NCBI RefSeq assembly: GCF_013346665.1
Contig: NZ_JABVBB010000021.1
Coordinates: 248,001-312,000 of the forward strand
Source of the DNA: Sulfitobacter maritimus
Lineage (GTDB): Bacteria; Pseudomonadota; Alphaproteobacteria; Rhodobacterales; Rhodobacteraceae
Direction: 5' to 3'
Length of the DNA stretch: 64,000 nucleotides
Shown: in pieces, positions 9,444 to 18,260 of the stretch
Layout of the letters: every line of letters starts with the position of its first letter
Numbering within the stretch: the first letter of the stretch is position 1
Translations under genes and position numbers: made by a program
Notes under the pieces: model-generated
Databases searched by the model: none
What the model was told of the DNA's origin: nothing
The model's input: only the letters and a program-made list of their open reading frames with translations

Positions 9444-9869
9444 TCAATCCGTGCCGAGCGCCGCTTTGATTGCATCGGCCTGCTCGCGGATTCGGTCCAT
9501 GTCGCCTTGCACACCGGGGGGGCGGAGCTTGTCGCCTTCTTTGCGCGGCAAGATGTGGAAATGCAGGTGAAAAACCTCCTGCCCGCCTGCCGCTTCGCTG
9601 AACTGTTGCAAGGTAATGCCGTCCGCGCCAAAGGCGCGCAGACAGGCTTTCGACACCTTCTGTACCGTCGTCATACAGGCGGCGAGCTGCGACGGGCTTG
9701 CGTCCAGCATATTGCGGCATGGCGTCTTGGGGATCACAAGACAATGCCCTTCGGCACGCGGCATGATGTCCATAAAGCAATAGGTGTCGTCGTCTTCATA
9801 GACCTTAAAGCTGGGGATTTCGTCCCGCAGGATCTTGGCGAAAATATTGCTGTCGTCGTAGGTGGCCAT
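9444..9869 (-). CDS. HIT family nucleotide hydrolase/transferase (Hint-like)
   Basis: A 141-aa protein with the histidine triad HLHFHILP (H101, H103, H105) and the N-terminal signature SNIFAKILRDEIPSFKVYE of HinT/Fhit-branch enzymes, which cleave AMP-linked compounds. AAAGGAGAG precedes the ATG. It lies between acuI and the BCCT gene. A hairpin at 9892-9920 precedes its ribosome site but has no U-tract, so read-through from acuI is possible. Confidence 0.92.
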   Translation of the reverse strand: MATYDDSNIFAKILRDEIPSFKVYEDDDTYCFMDIMPRAEGHCLVIPKTPCRNMLDASPSQLAACMTTVQKVSKACLRAFGADGITLQQFSEAAGGQEVFHLHFHILPRKEGDKLRPPGVQGDMDRIREQADAIKAALGTD

Positions 9870-9935
9870 GATGCTCTCCTTTAGGCGCTGCGGGCGGTGG
9901 GCCTATTAACCACACCGCCCACCCGAACCGCAATA

Positions 9936-10922
9936 TCAAGCGTTTACGTCGACAACCACACGGCCCTTCACTTGCCCTTTCAGAATGTCGGCCCCGAGCT
10001 TCGGCAGATCGCTCAGCGTCGCGGGCTGGACCATCGCCTCAAGCTTGTCGATCGGCAGGTCTTTGGCGACCCGTTCCCACGCGCGTAGGCGGTTGTCATA
10101 GGGCTGCATGACCGAGTCGATGCCCAAAAGGTTCACGCCCCGTAGCAGGAACGGGATGACCGTGGCTGGCAGCGCGGCACCGCCAGCCAGACCAACAGCG
10201 GCAACACTCGCGCCATATTCCATCTGGCCCAAGACCCGCGCCAACATCGCGCCGCCAACGGCATCGACGCAGCCGCCCCATGTCTCGCCTTCAAGCGGGC
10301 GTTTGACGGTCTCGTTGATCTCATCGCGGGCCACGATCCGGCTCGCGCCCAAATCTTTCAGGTAGTCTTCGGTTTCAGGTCGGCCGGTGACCGCTGCCAC
10401 CTGATAGCCAAGGTTGGCAAGGATGGCGGTCGCCACCGAGCCGACACCGCCCGCAGCACCCGTCACCAGAACTGGCCCTTGCTTTATGCCATGACCCTCA
10501 AGCGCCATGACGGCCAGCATCGCGGTAAAGCCAGCGGTTCCCACCGCCATCGCTTGCCGCGTATCGAGCCCATCCGGGAGCGGGACCAGCCAATCAGCCT
10601 TAACCCGCGCTTTTTGAGCATAGCCGCCCCAATGCGCCTCGCCAACGCGCCAGCCGGTCAGCACTACCTTGTCACCCGGCTTGTAGCGCGCATCGTTCGA
10701 ACTTTCGACCGTACCGGCGAAATCGATCCCCGGCACATGCGGATAGTTGCGCACCAATCCGCCTCCCGGCCCGATGCACAGCCCGTCTTTGTAGTTCACG
10801 GTGGAGTATTCAACGGCAACCGTCACCTCGGCATTGGGCAGATCATCTTCGCTGATCTGTGTTACCTCGGCGCTGGTTTTTCCCTCGTCATCTTTATTCA
10901 CGATCAATGCGTTAAACGCCAT
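9936..10922 (-). CDS. acuI: Acrylyl-CoA reductase AcuI (MDR family, NADPH)
   Basis: A 328-aa medium-chain reductase. The N-terminal GroES-like domain begins MAFNALIVNKDDEGK and contains STVNYKDGLCI; the NADPH-binding motif is VTGAAGGVGSVA (about 153-164). The family includes YhdH and AcuI. AcuI reduces toxic acryloyl-CoA to propionyl-CoA during DMSP degradation. It lies 31 nt downstream of dmdA, the same order seen in Ruegeria pomeroyi, where both are co-transcribed. This context favours AcuI over a generic quinone reductase. Confidence 0.9.
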   Translation of the reverse strand: MAFNALIVNKDDEGKTSAEVTQISEDDLPNAEVTVAVEYSTVNYKDGLCIGPGGGLVRNYPHVPGIDFAGTVESSNDARYKPGDKVVLTGWRVGEAHWGGYAQKARVKADWLVPLPDGLDTRQAMAVGTAGFTAMLAVMALEGHGIKQGPVLVTGAAGGVGSVATAILANLGYQVAAVTGRPETEDYLKDLGASRIVARDEINETVKRPLEGETWGGCVDAVGGAMLARVLGQMEYGASVAAVGLAGGAALPATVIPFLLRGVNLLGIDSVMQPYDNRLRAWERVAKDLPIDKLEAMVQPATLSDLPKLGADILKGQVKGRVVVDVNA

Positions 10923-10953
10923 TCTTCATCTCCTATCTTAAGTTTACCCAAGA

Positions 10954-12060
10954 CTATCGGGCCCAAAACTTCTCACGCACCACGACGTCAAATCGCCCTT
11001 CCGGGGTATCAACCTGTAACTCGGTCCCCGGCTCCCAATGCGTCATCTTCACCATGCCGATGGCCACGTTGACGTTGTAGTCCGGCGACCAGACCGCCGA
11101 AGTCACCTGCCCCACGCGTTTCTCCCCCGCCATAAGCGGCCACGCCCGGTCACAAAGCGGCACTTTGCCTCCGGTGATCTCCAACGGACGGATCTGTTGG
11201 GTCGGCCCAGTCTGCGCAACCCGCAGCAAAGCATCCCGCCCCATGCAGCCTATCGCCGTCTCTGGTTTGCACAGCGCCTCAAGACCGCATTCGTAGGGTG
11301 TGTTGTCGTCTGTCATGTCATTGCCATAACTCAACAATCCGCCCTCAATCCGCTCGATCAGGTTCGGACAACCGGCGCGCACGTCGAGATCCGGACCGGC
11401 CTCAAACAAGGCATGCCACAGCGGCATGGCAAGCTCCGTACCTTCCAGATAAATTTCGAAACCACCCTGTTTGGAATAACCCGACCGCGAGATCACCATC
11501 TCTCGGCCTTCAAAAGAAAATCGTCTAAAGCGGAAGAATTTCAAGTCAGTGACGTCATCGCCAAAGACCCGAGACATCAGCGTGTTCGCCTTCGGTCCCT
11601 GCACTGCGAGCAGGTTTACATCGGGTTCATCGATCAGAACATCGAGTCGAAAGCCGTTGCATAGCCCCTTGACCCACAACAATAAATCGCTGTCTGCGAT
11701 AGAAATCCACCATTGATCCTCTGCCAGTTTCACGGCCAATGGATCGTTCAACATGCCCCCCGTCTCATCGGTTATCGGCACGTAGACGCATTGCCCCGGC
11801 ACCACCCCGCTGAGGTCGCGCGGGGTCAGCATCTGCATCAACCGTCCCGCTTCCGGTCCGCGCAGTTCGACCTGTCGTTCGCATGCCACGTCCCAGACTT
11901 GGACGGCAGACTTCAGATGGTGGTAATCTGCCTCGGTGCTTTCAAAAACTGTCGGCAATAACATGCGGTTATAGACGGTATAGGCTTTCACCTCCGCCGC
12001 TTCGACCCCTTCGGAAAAAGGCGTGCGCCGGATGCGGCGCGATGGGGAAAGTTCGACCAT
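10954..12060 (-). CDS. dmdA: Dimethylsulfoniopropionate demethylase
   Basis: A 368-aa member of the GcvT/aminomethyltransferase fold. It transfers a methyl group from DMSP to tetrahydrofolate, giving methylmercaptopropionate. It has the family-typical N terminus SPSRRIRRTPFSEGVE and the folate-domain segment ISRSGYSKQGGFEIYL. Length equals known DmdA proteins (about 365-370). The ATG at 12060 has GGGAG 8-9 nt upstream; a start at 12093 has no such support. It is followed directly by acuI. DmdA could be mistaken for GcvT, but the operon and length argue for DmdA. Confidence 0.92.
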   Translation of the reverse strand: MVELSPSRRIRRTPFSEGVEAAEVKAYTVYNRMLLPTVFESTEADYHHLKSAVQVWDVACERQVELRGPEAGRLMQMLTPRDLSGVVPGQCVYVPITDETGGMLNDPLAVKLAEDQWWISIADSDLLLWVKGLCNGFRLDVLIDEPDVNLLAVQGPKANTLMSRVFGDDVTDLKFFRFRRFSFEGREMVISRSGYSKQGGFEIYLEGTELAMPLWHALFEAGPDLDVRAGCPNLIERIEGGLLSYGNDMTDDNTPYECGLEALCKPETAIGCMGRDALLRVAQTGPTQQIRPLEITGGKVPLCDRAWPLMAGEKRVGQVTSAVWSPDYNVNVAIGMVKMTHWEPGTELQVDTPEGRFDVVVREKFWAR

Positions 12061-12246
12061 TACACAGTCTCCCGCGGTGATTGTTGCCCCCATATGATTT
12101 GATACGGGCGTGGCCAGTGGACCATTCGCGATGGGCGGTGATCCACGGTTAACTTTGCTTCATGCAGTGCTTTAGTAATAGGCAGCAACCTTTTGTTTCT
12201 GAACGTGATATCCACAGATTTCGGGTTGCTGCATATCGGCTGTCTA

Positions 12247-12882
12247 TCACTTCGCAGCGCCCTGCCAATCGATCGCGCAGACCTCAGCGGATTTTCCGCC
12301 GAAATCCCAAACCCGGCCATAGTCGCGCACTTTGGACTTCACGCCCCGCGCCGCGGCAATGTTCGGCCCCATCCAGTATTTGGAGTTGCTAATCATGACC
12401 GGCTGATCCGGCTCTGCGCCCGTTAACAACTCGATCTCACCGTTGATCTTGCGACCAATGTTGATGACGCGGCGGTTGCCGTCGCGGATGATCTCGACCC
12501 GGGCGCGTTCCGCACCAAGAATCTCACTCACCAACATGGTAAATAGCCCCGTCGTGCCGCCTGCCGCACCGGAAAAGATTTTTAGCAACCCGTCGTAGGC
12601 CGCCTCAGAGGCGCGCTCATCCACATAGGCGGCGACCTTCCAGTTGCCCTCGCCCATGCGACCGGGAATATCGACCAAAAGCCCGATGTTCAGCCCAGCC
12701 AAATCCTCGCCCTCGAAGTGACCCTCATCGATGGCGACCGCCATCCATGTATGACAATGCCCTTCGGTTGGCAGATGCGCGCCAAGGCTGACGACACAGG
12801 GGCAGAAAACGTCGCAAGAACAGTTTAGAAACAGCTCCCCCTTGATGGCCCAATCAGCCGGTGTCATCTCTCTATTTGGCAT
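12247..12882 (-). CDS. DUF1326 domain protein
   Basis: A 211-aa soluble protein of unknown function. Near the N terminus it has a compact cysteine cluster, FLNCSCDVFCPCVVS, suited to metal binding. AGGAGGG lies 4 nt before the ATG. The gene starts 1 nt after the DUF2182 stop, so the two are surely translated from one mRNA; these families commonly occur together. A metal-handling role is only inferred from the cysteines and the partner. Confidence 0.85.
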   Translation of the reverse strand: MPNREMTPADWAIKGELFLNCSCDVFCPCVVSLGAHLPTEGHCHTWMAVAIDEGHFEGEDLAGLNIGLLVDIPGRMGEGNWKVAAYVDERASEAAYDGLLKIFSGAAGGTTGLFTMLVSEILGAERARVEIIRDGNRRVINIGRKINGEIELLTGAEPDQPVMISNSKYWMGPNIAAARGVKSKVRDYGRVWDFGGKSAEVCAIDWQGAAK

Positions 12883-12883
12883 A

Positions 12884-13672
12884 TTACCCTCCTGTTATCA
12901 TAGGCCAGCCCGCCACGACGCCCGCGCCGAGGATCAGGGCGAAACCCATTGGTTTTATGACGTAATGTCCGATTTGCGGTAGTTTTTCGACCACCATGAA
13001 AAGCGTCGCCAGCCCCATCCACGCGAGGTTCATTACCCCGCCGGCAAAGCCCAGCAGCATGAAACCCCAGCAGCAGCCTGCACAGAAAGCACCAAGCCCC
13101 AGCCCCATGCGAAACCCGCCCGTGGCACCCGGCCGCCAATTGCCCATGAAGTACATCAACGGCGAATGACAGACGCCGTGGCAGACCTCTTTGACGCGGG
13201 TGAACTGGAACAGACCGACCGCTAGCAAAAGGGCCGCCGCCGTCCAGCGCGACTTCGCGATGCCTAGCATGTCAATGACGCCCGCATGGAGCAGCAGCAG
13301 TTGCAAACCGGCCGCCCCGGCGGCGAAGGCCAGCCAGACCGCGAGATACCCCGCCAGCACCGCGAGCCAACCAACACGTGTGCCATTGGCGGAGGTCATA
13401 AGGTCTTCGTAGGCACGCAGCGTGGGCACCATGGTCGGGACCATCATAGCTGCCATCATCGCGCCCCACATGGCGAAAAGCGGCCAGAACCGCGCCATGG
13501 GCATATACATATCCATGCGCGGATCCATTTGGCGCATGCGTTCGCCCATCTCACCGGGGCGGCCAAGAAGGTCGACGTCCATCTGCATGGCCATGGAATA
13601 CATCATCCACCAAGCGCCGAGCACGAGCGCAAAGAATCCAAGCCACATCGTGGACCGCACCATCCCTGCCAT
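12884..13672 (-). CDS. DUF2182 family metal-binding integral membrane protein
   Basis: 262 aa, about seven hydrophobic segments, very rich in Met and with His/Cys groups in loops (MDPRMDMYMPMARFWP; KEVCHGVCHSPLMYF; GAFCAGCCWGFML). The ATG at 13672 has GGGGAGGG just upstream; longer ORF starts run into the divergent promoter. DUF2182 proteins are annotated as predicted metal-binding membrane proteins without a proven substrate. The divergent GntR regulator and two operator-like sites directly upstream suggest ligand-controlled expression. Confidence 0.85.
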   Translation of the reverse strand: MAGMVRSTMWLGFFALVLGAWWMMYSMAMQMDVDLLGRPGEMGERMRQMDPRMDMYMPMARFWPLFAMWGAMMAAMMVPTMVPTLRAYEDLMTSANGTRVGWLAVLAGYLAVWLAFAAGAAGLQLLLLHAGVIDMLGIAKSRWTAAALLLAVGLFQFTRVKEVCHGVCHSPLMYFMGNWRPGATGGFRMGLGLGAFCAGCCWGFMLLGFAGGVMNLAWMGLATLFMVVEKLPQIGHYVIKPMGFALILGAGVVAGWPMITGG

Positions 13673-13703
13673 CTCGCCCTCCCCTGCAAGTTCTTGCGAA
13701 TTT

Positions 13704-13748
13704 AATGTCAGACAATTAAAGTTCTCGCAAACGATAAATGTAAGACAT
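13704..13748. promoter_or_regulatory. Two FadR-type operator-like sites in the divergent promoter
   Basis: Two copies of GT-NNN-AC with matching flanks: AATGTCAGACAAT (core 13707-13713) and AATGTAAGACATA (core 13740-13746). Their centres are 33 bp apart, about three helical turns. FadR-subfamily GntR regulators bind TNGTNNNACNA-like sites. The second site abuts the ATG of the gntR gene, which fits autorepression together with control of DUF2182-DUF1326. Confidence 0.55.
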
Positions 13749-14477
13749 ATGAAAATCGACCCCAAAAGCCCTGCCGATCTCTCGGCTCAAATTGCGGCGG
13801 CGATCCGCGATGCCATTGTCGAAGGTCGGTTGATCGTCGATCAGCGCTTGCCGTCTGAGGCGGAACTGGCCGAACAGTTCAACGTCTCTCGCCCTACGGT
13901 GCGCGAGGCACTCAAGCGGCTCGCCGCGCAGTCGCTGATCCGCACGCAGCGCGGCGCCACCGGGGGCGCTTTTGTCAATCGGCTCAGCTTTCCCGACGCC
14001 TATGACCAGCAGATCACCACCTCGACCCTGCTTCTGTCAATGAACGCGGTAAGTTTTGAGACCGCTTGCGAGGCCCGCTATGCGCTAGAGCGCGCCTGTG
14101 CGCCGCTGTCTGCGATGCGGCGCAGTGCGGATCATCTTGCCACCATGCGGGCAGAGATCCACCGACAGGGGCAACCCGGTCTGACTGATGAGGCGTTTTG
14201 TGCTTCAGATGTCGCCTTTCATCGGGCTCTGGTCGACGGCGCGGGCAACCCGGTGCTGAGCTATCAACTCGCCGGAGCAGTTGAGGCGATGCAACCATTG
14301 ATGAATATGATCACTTTCACAGCTCGCGACCGCGCCCGCATCATTGCATTGCACGAGAACATCGCGAATGCAGCTGAGGCGTGTGATGGAGATGGTGTGA
14401 CGCAAGGGCTGACTGCGCTTGAAGCCGAAACGCAATCGCTTGCTCAGGCAGTATTTAAGGCCCGCGCTGCGAGGTAG
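13749..14477 (+). CDS. GntR family transcriptional regulator, FadR (FCD) subfamily
   Basis: 242 aa. The N-terminal winged HTH has LPSEAELAEQFNVSRPTVRE (about 34-53) and the wing RTQRGATGGAFV. The C-terminal FCD ligand domain has DVAFHRALVDGAGNPVL and a late histidine (LHENI), as in metal-assisted ligand sites of this family. It is transcribed divergently from DUF2182-DUF1326 and probably controls them through the sites just upstream. The effector is unknown. The ORF extends further upstream, but no ribosome site supports an earlier start. Confidence 0.88.
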   Translation: MKIDPKSPADLSAQIAAAIRDAIVEGRLIVDQRLPSEAELAEQFNVSRPTVREALKRLAAQSLIRTQRGATGGAFVNRLSFPDAYDQQITTSTLLLSMNAVSFETACEARYALERACAPLSAMRRSADHLATMRAEIHRQGQPGLTDEAFCASDVAFHRALVDGAGNPVLSYQLAGAVEAMQPLMNMITFTARDRARIIALHENIANAAEACDGDGVTQGLTALEAETQSLAQAVFKARAAR

Positions 14478-14587
14478 GTGTCAGCGGCGATGTTGCAAAG
14501 CACGATGCTATTGCCGCGCGCATAGTGCTATTGCCGACTGGGCAAGATTCCAGAAGGTGAGCGATACTGACCGGGAAAAAGGGAGAA

Positions 14588-14900
14588 AGTGCAGGTTTCT
14601 GTTGCCAGGTACCTGCGGACCCCGCCTTAGGTCGCTAAACCCAAGGAGTTAGATTTCAGTCATTGAAACCGCTTACGCGGCCATCATAACTGGAGCACTA
14701 TTGTCATTTGCAATTGTACATTTTGTACCGATAACGGTGGTAACTCACCGAGACAAAGCAACTTCTTTAGACGTCCGTCGACCCTAATTCAGCCCCTCAG
14801 TTCCCCCCAAATGAAGAGGATATTGGTGGAGCTGGGGGGAATCGCACCCCCGTCCGGCCCGCTTATTACAAGCGCCTTTATGTCCATAGTCCCGAAGGAC
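14588..14900 (-). ncRNA. ssrA: Two-piece (circularly permuted) tmRNA
   Basis: The RNA that rescues stalled ribosomes. The acceptor piece comes first on the minus strand and ends in CAGCTCCACCA at 14824, with a T-arm GGGGG-TGCGATT-CCCCC. A 27 nt spacer (14823-14797) follows. The coding piece starts at 14796 with GGGGCTG, which pairs over 7 bp with CAGCTCC, including the hallmark G-U at the third pair. The tag frame runs 14711-14673 and reads ANDNSAPVMMAA-stop. The coding piece seems to end near 14590 after a CCTGGCAACAGAAACC segment. Permuted two-piece tmRNA is typical of alphaproteobacteria. Outer ends are estimated. Confidence 0.93.
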
Positions 14901-14906
14901 ATCCCA

Positions 14907-14935
14907 TATATACGGCAAACACCCGATTGTTTCAA
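14907..14935 (-). promoter_or_regulatory. Sigma-70-type promoter of ssrA
   Basis: TTGAAA (14935-14930), a 17 nt spacer, then TATATA (14912-14907) on the minus strand. It predicts a start near 14900, at the beginning of the acceptor-piece precursor. Confidence 0.75.
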
Positions 14936-15070
14936 GGGGAGAACGTGTTTTTAGGATGGTGTTCGGGGCTTTGGAAGGATCCTCACCTGTCATTTACAAA
15001 CGGTGCAGTGCTTACCTCAAACACGCCCCTGCCCTTAATTCCCCGTGCTGCTCAGACCGCACCGATGGGG

Positions 15071-16384
15071 CTAGACGTCACGGAATGCCCGGTCAAAATA
15101 TACCAAGAGCGGCCGTAGCACATAATTGATCGGAGTGCGGCTTTCCGTCGATAGAAACGCATCGACAGGCATTCCGGGCAGCAGCACCTTTCCGTCAAGC
15201 TTAGCGAGCTCTTTTTCAGGCAGAACCAGAATGACCTCGTAATAGGTCTTTCGGGTAGATGGATCTGTGAACACATCTGCCGAGATTTGTTTGACTTCGC
15301 CCGTCACCAGAGGGGTATTGCGCCCGCTGAACGCCTTGAACTTCAGCGTACCGATTTGGCCAACATGCACTTGATCAATATCTGTGTCACGTATCTGGAC
15401 CGCGACGAATGTGGGCGCGGTGTCTGGCACGATCTTCATAAGCGTTTTCGCCGCGACCACGACAGAGCGAACACCCTGAAGCTGGATATCGTGGATGCGG
15501 CCGGATATTGGCGCGCGGATCTCTAGCCGGGACAGCTTATTCAGTAGCGTCGCGCGTTGTTCCAGCAGTTTGGTGCGCTCAGGCCGTAGCTTGCTGAGTT
15601 CAGCCACGGCCAACTCACTCGCTTTGGGCTTGATGGTATGGCGCTTTAGATTGATCTCCGAGATTTTGCCGCGCAATTCCGCGACATGGGCTTCCAATCT
15701 GCCAATCTCTCCACTCACCGTCACCCGCATCTTTTGCGTGTTGAACATCACATCCTGTTTCAGGAGTTGACGATCAGCAAGCGATTTCAGTCGTTCCAAT
15801 TCTTTGACGATAAACGACATCTCAGTTTCACGGCTGGCAATCTGCGCCTCTAGCCCGTCAATCTGCGAGCGGACCTGCGTCACTTGCTCATCCAGCAGTC
15901 TCGATTCCGCGGCGAGTGAGGCGTAATGCGCGTCGAGTTGCCGGCGCTGGCGTTTCAGCAAGGCTTCAATGGAAGGCCGTTCATCTGCTGCTTCGTCCAA
16001 CAGGGCATGTGTGACCAATTCCCGCCGATCATCAAGGATCGCTTCGAGCCGCGCGATATTTGCAAGTACTTCGAACAGATTATCTTCGATGACCGACAGT
16101 TCTGAGCGCATGTCCTTGTCTTCGAGGCGAACCAATATGTCGCCGGCTTTGACTTGATCGCCGTTGTTAAAACGGATCTCCTCGACCACGCCGCCGACGG
16201 GGTGCTGCACGGTGGTCATCGTCTGCGATACTTTTATCGTACCCTTACCGATGACAGCGCCAGAAATTCTGGCGTTGACCGCCCACGCACTTGTGAGCGT
16301 GCCTAACACCAACAGCGCGCAGAGGCTGAGCATCAGCGGGTAGCGCGCGCTCCAAGTGATGCGATGGGGGTCACCTTTTGCCAT
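15071..16384 (-). CDS. Type I secretion membrane-fusion protein (HlyD/PrtE family)
   Basis: 437 aa. It has one N-terminal transmembrane helix (about 12-32), a lipoyl half-motif (GKGTIKVSQTMTTVQHP), a long alpha-helical hairpin (about 130-290, with Glu/Leu/Arg heptads), the second lipoyl half, and a beta-barrel end with VPDTAPTFVAVQIRDTDID. This protein bridges the ABC exporter and the outer-membrane channel. Its start is immediate to the ABC stop (shared base 16384), so the two are co-translated. No TolC-like gene is present in the window. Confidence 0.92.
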   Translation of the reverse strand: MAKGDPHRITWSARYPLMLSLCALLVLGTLTSAWAVNARISGAVIGKGTIKVSQTMTTVQHPVGGVVEEIRFNNGDQVKAGDILVRLEDKDMRSELSVIEDNLFEVLANIARLEAILDDRRELVTHALLDEAADERPSIEALLKRQRRQLDAHYASLAAESRLLDEQVTQVRSQIDGLEAQIASRETEMSFIVKELERLKSLADRQLLKQDVMFNTQKMRVTVSGEIGRLEAHVAELRGKISEINLKRHTIKPKASELAVAELSKLRPERTKLLEQRATLLNKLSRLEIRAPISGRIHDIQLQGVRSVVVAAKTLMKIVPDTAPTFVAVQIRDTDIDQVHVGQIGTLKFKAFSGRNTPLVTGEVKQISADVFTDPSTRKTYYEVILVLPEKELAKLDGKVLLPGMPVDAFLSTESRTPINYVLRPLLVYFDRAFRDV

Positions 16385-18144
16385 CAGGCGTTTCCTGCAA
16401 GAGCGGTTGTTTCGCTAAGCACCGCGACCTTGGAAGGTTTTTTGGCGCTCATCGGTTTGGATGTGTTCAAGTTCTTCGCGCGAACCCGCTTTGACTCGCC
16501 CAGCCGGCCATTCGACATATTGAAATGAAGATAGTCGTATTCCAAGTTCAGCGAGTTCCGCGCCAATGCGAGAACGACTGTTCCCTGTTTCAGCAGCGCG
16601 TCCATGAGCTTGTCCATTGTCTCAGGCAGGCGCTCAAACAACATCCTGTCGGGCTCGTCCAAAATGAGAACCTTGGGCTCGTGATATAGCGCCCTCGCCC
16701 AGGACAATTGTTGCCGCTGCCCCTGCGAGAATAGCGTTGCTTCAGGGTCCAGCACGGTCTGATAGCCTTGCGGAAGTTGGCTGATCCATCCGTGCAAGCA
16801 GACTTTGCGCGCCGCGTTCGATACCTTTTCGGGCGTCATCTCCGGATCCAATCTGGAAATGTTCTCAGCGATCGTGCCAGCGATAAAACGCGGATTCTGA
16901 GGCACATAGCCTATTGCTGCACCCAGTTCGGCGTCAGTCATCCGGGCCACATTTGCCCCATCAAGCGTTATCGTGCCCGACGTGCTGCGGGCAATGCCGC
17001 AGATTGCCTTGGCCAATACGGTTTTGCCTTGACCGGAACTGCCGCAAACCTGCGTGAAACTCCCCGGCGCAAGTTGCATTGTGGCTTGCCGTACAACCAT
17101 CGATCCATCGAGCGGTGACTTGACCGAAACGCCGCGCAAAGACAGCCGGACTCGCTTGTTGGGGGGGGCGGTAGGAAATGGCTCAGCGGTCGCCACATCC
17201 CATTTTGCAAGTATGTTTTTCAGACGACGCCAATTGCTTAGAGCTTCGAAGATCGCCGGTACAGTGCTTGCAAAGCGGTTCACCGGCACCAAGACACGGG
17301 TCACGAGGAATGCGCAGGCGACCATTGCGCCCACGGTCAATTTTCCGTCGAGCACCAGATAGGCGCCAGAAGCCAGCACCGCATAGCGCGTCACCAACAA
17401 GGTGGTCGAGGAGAGCTGATCGAACCAAGCTACCCAGTCGCGCAATGCAATCGCGGCGTCGCGGCTGCTTTCACGCGCTCGCATCCAACGGTCTTTGTAC
17501 CCGGTGCTCATCCCTTGGCCGCGCACGGTTTCGCGGGAAGCGACGACCATTTTCTTGAGTTCGTTGATGCGGTTAGAGGAATCTTTATTGCGGTCTTCGC
17601 GGCCCCCGATAAAGCCAAGGCGAATTACAACCAATGCGACCATGGCGATCAGCCCGGCAAGGCAGACATAGCCTAATATGGGATGAAGTACGAAAACGAC
17701 CGCAACGAACATCGGTGTCCAGATTAAATCCATGACTGAAATTAACCCGCCGGAATGAAAGAAGCCGCGCAGAACGTCAGCTTCGTCTAATCCGACAGCT
17801 GGCTTGGATTTCCCCTTCGGAAACATAGAACCCTGCTCTGCCGCGCCGAGAATCGTATGCTCAAGTCGCTCTTGGAATTGCGCAGCAAAGCGCGCGATAA
17901 TGCGCTTTCTTGCAAAGTCCAGCATGCCCAAGGTGACAATTAGCGCCGTTACCATAAGCAGCAGCGCAAATAACGTCTCTTCTGACCGCGAGGTTAGTAC
18001 CCGGTCGTAAATGAGAACAATAAAAAGCGGTCCTGCGAGGCGCAGTACGTTAACGAAAAAGCTTAATGCGAATGTGACCCAAAGCAGAAAACTGCCTTTT
18101 CTTAATGCGGCCCGTGCAGAATTCTCTAGCTTGCCGTTTGCCAT
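16384..18144 (-). CDS. Type I secretion ABC permease/ATPase (PrtD-like)
   Basis: 586 aa with six N-terminal membrane helices and a C-terminal ATPase; no C39 peptidase domain. Walker A is GSSGQGKT (368-375) and Walker B is VLILDEPD with D496/E497. The signature loop is FSQGQ instead of LSGGQ. The position of the switch histidine is alanine (A528 in LALARN), so the ATPase core is divergent. The ATG at 18144 follows GGAGAG; an upstream ATG at 18186 has no ribosome site. It lies between the 2OG oxygenase gene (116 nt upstream) and the HlyD gene on one strand, so the likely cargo is local. Confidence 0.9.
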   Translation of the reverse strand: MANGKLENSARAALRKGSFLLWVTFALSFFVNVLRLAGPLFIVLIYDRVLTSRSEETLFALLLMVTALIVTLGMLDFARKRIIARFAAQFQERLEHTILGAAEQGSMFPKGKSKPAVGLDEADVLRGFFHSGGLISVMDLIWTPMFVAVVFVLHPILGYVCLAGLIAMVALVVIRLGFIGGREDRNKDSSNRINELKKMVVASRETVRGQGMSTGYKDRWMRARESSRDAAIALRDWVAWFDQLSSTTLLVTRYAVLASGAYLVLDGKLTVGAMVACAFLVTRVLVPVNRFASTVPAIFEALSNWRRLKNILAKWDVATAEPFPTAPPNKRVRLSLRGVSVKSPLDGSMVVRQATMQLAPGSFTQVCGSSGQGKTVLAKAICGIARSTSGTITLDGANVARMTDAELGAAIGYVPQNPRFIAGTIAENISRLDPEMTPEKVSNAARKVCLHGWISQLPQGYQTVLDPEATLFSQGQRQQLSWARALYHEPKVLILDEPDRMLFERLPETMDKLMDALLKQGTVVLALARNSLNLEYDYLHFNMSNGRLGESKRVRAKNLNTSKPMSAKKPSKVAVLSETTALAGNA

Positions 18145-18260
18145 AACAATATCATCTCTCCAGCGCGTGGGCTCATGCCCACGCACGTTCAGTGCGAAAT
18201 AGATTTCGCAGTCGTCGTTAATTTATTATGCTTTACCAAAGCGCTAGTCGCATCGGTTCG

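Noticed and set aside
9892..9920. Terminator between acuI and the HIT gene
   Set aside because: An 8 bp stem is present, but no U-run follows on the minus strand; too weak to call.
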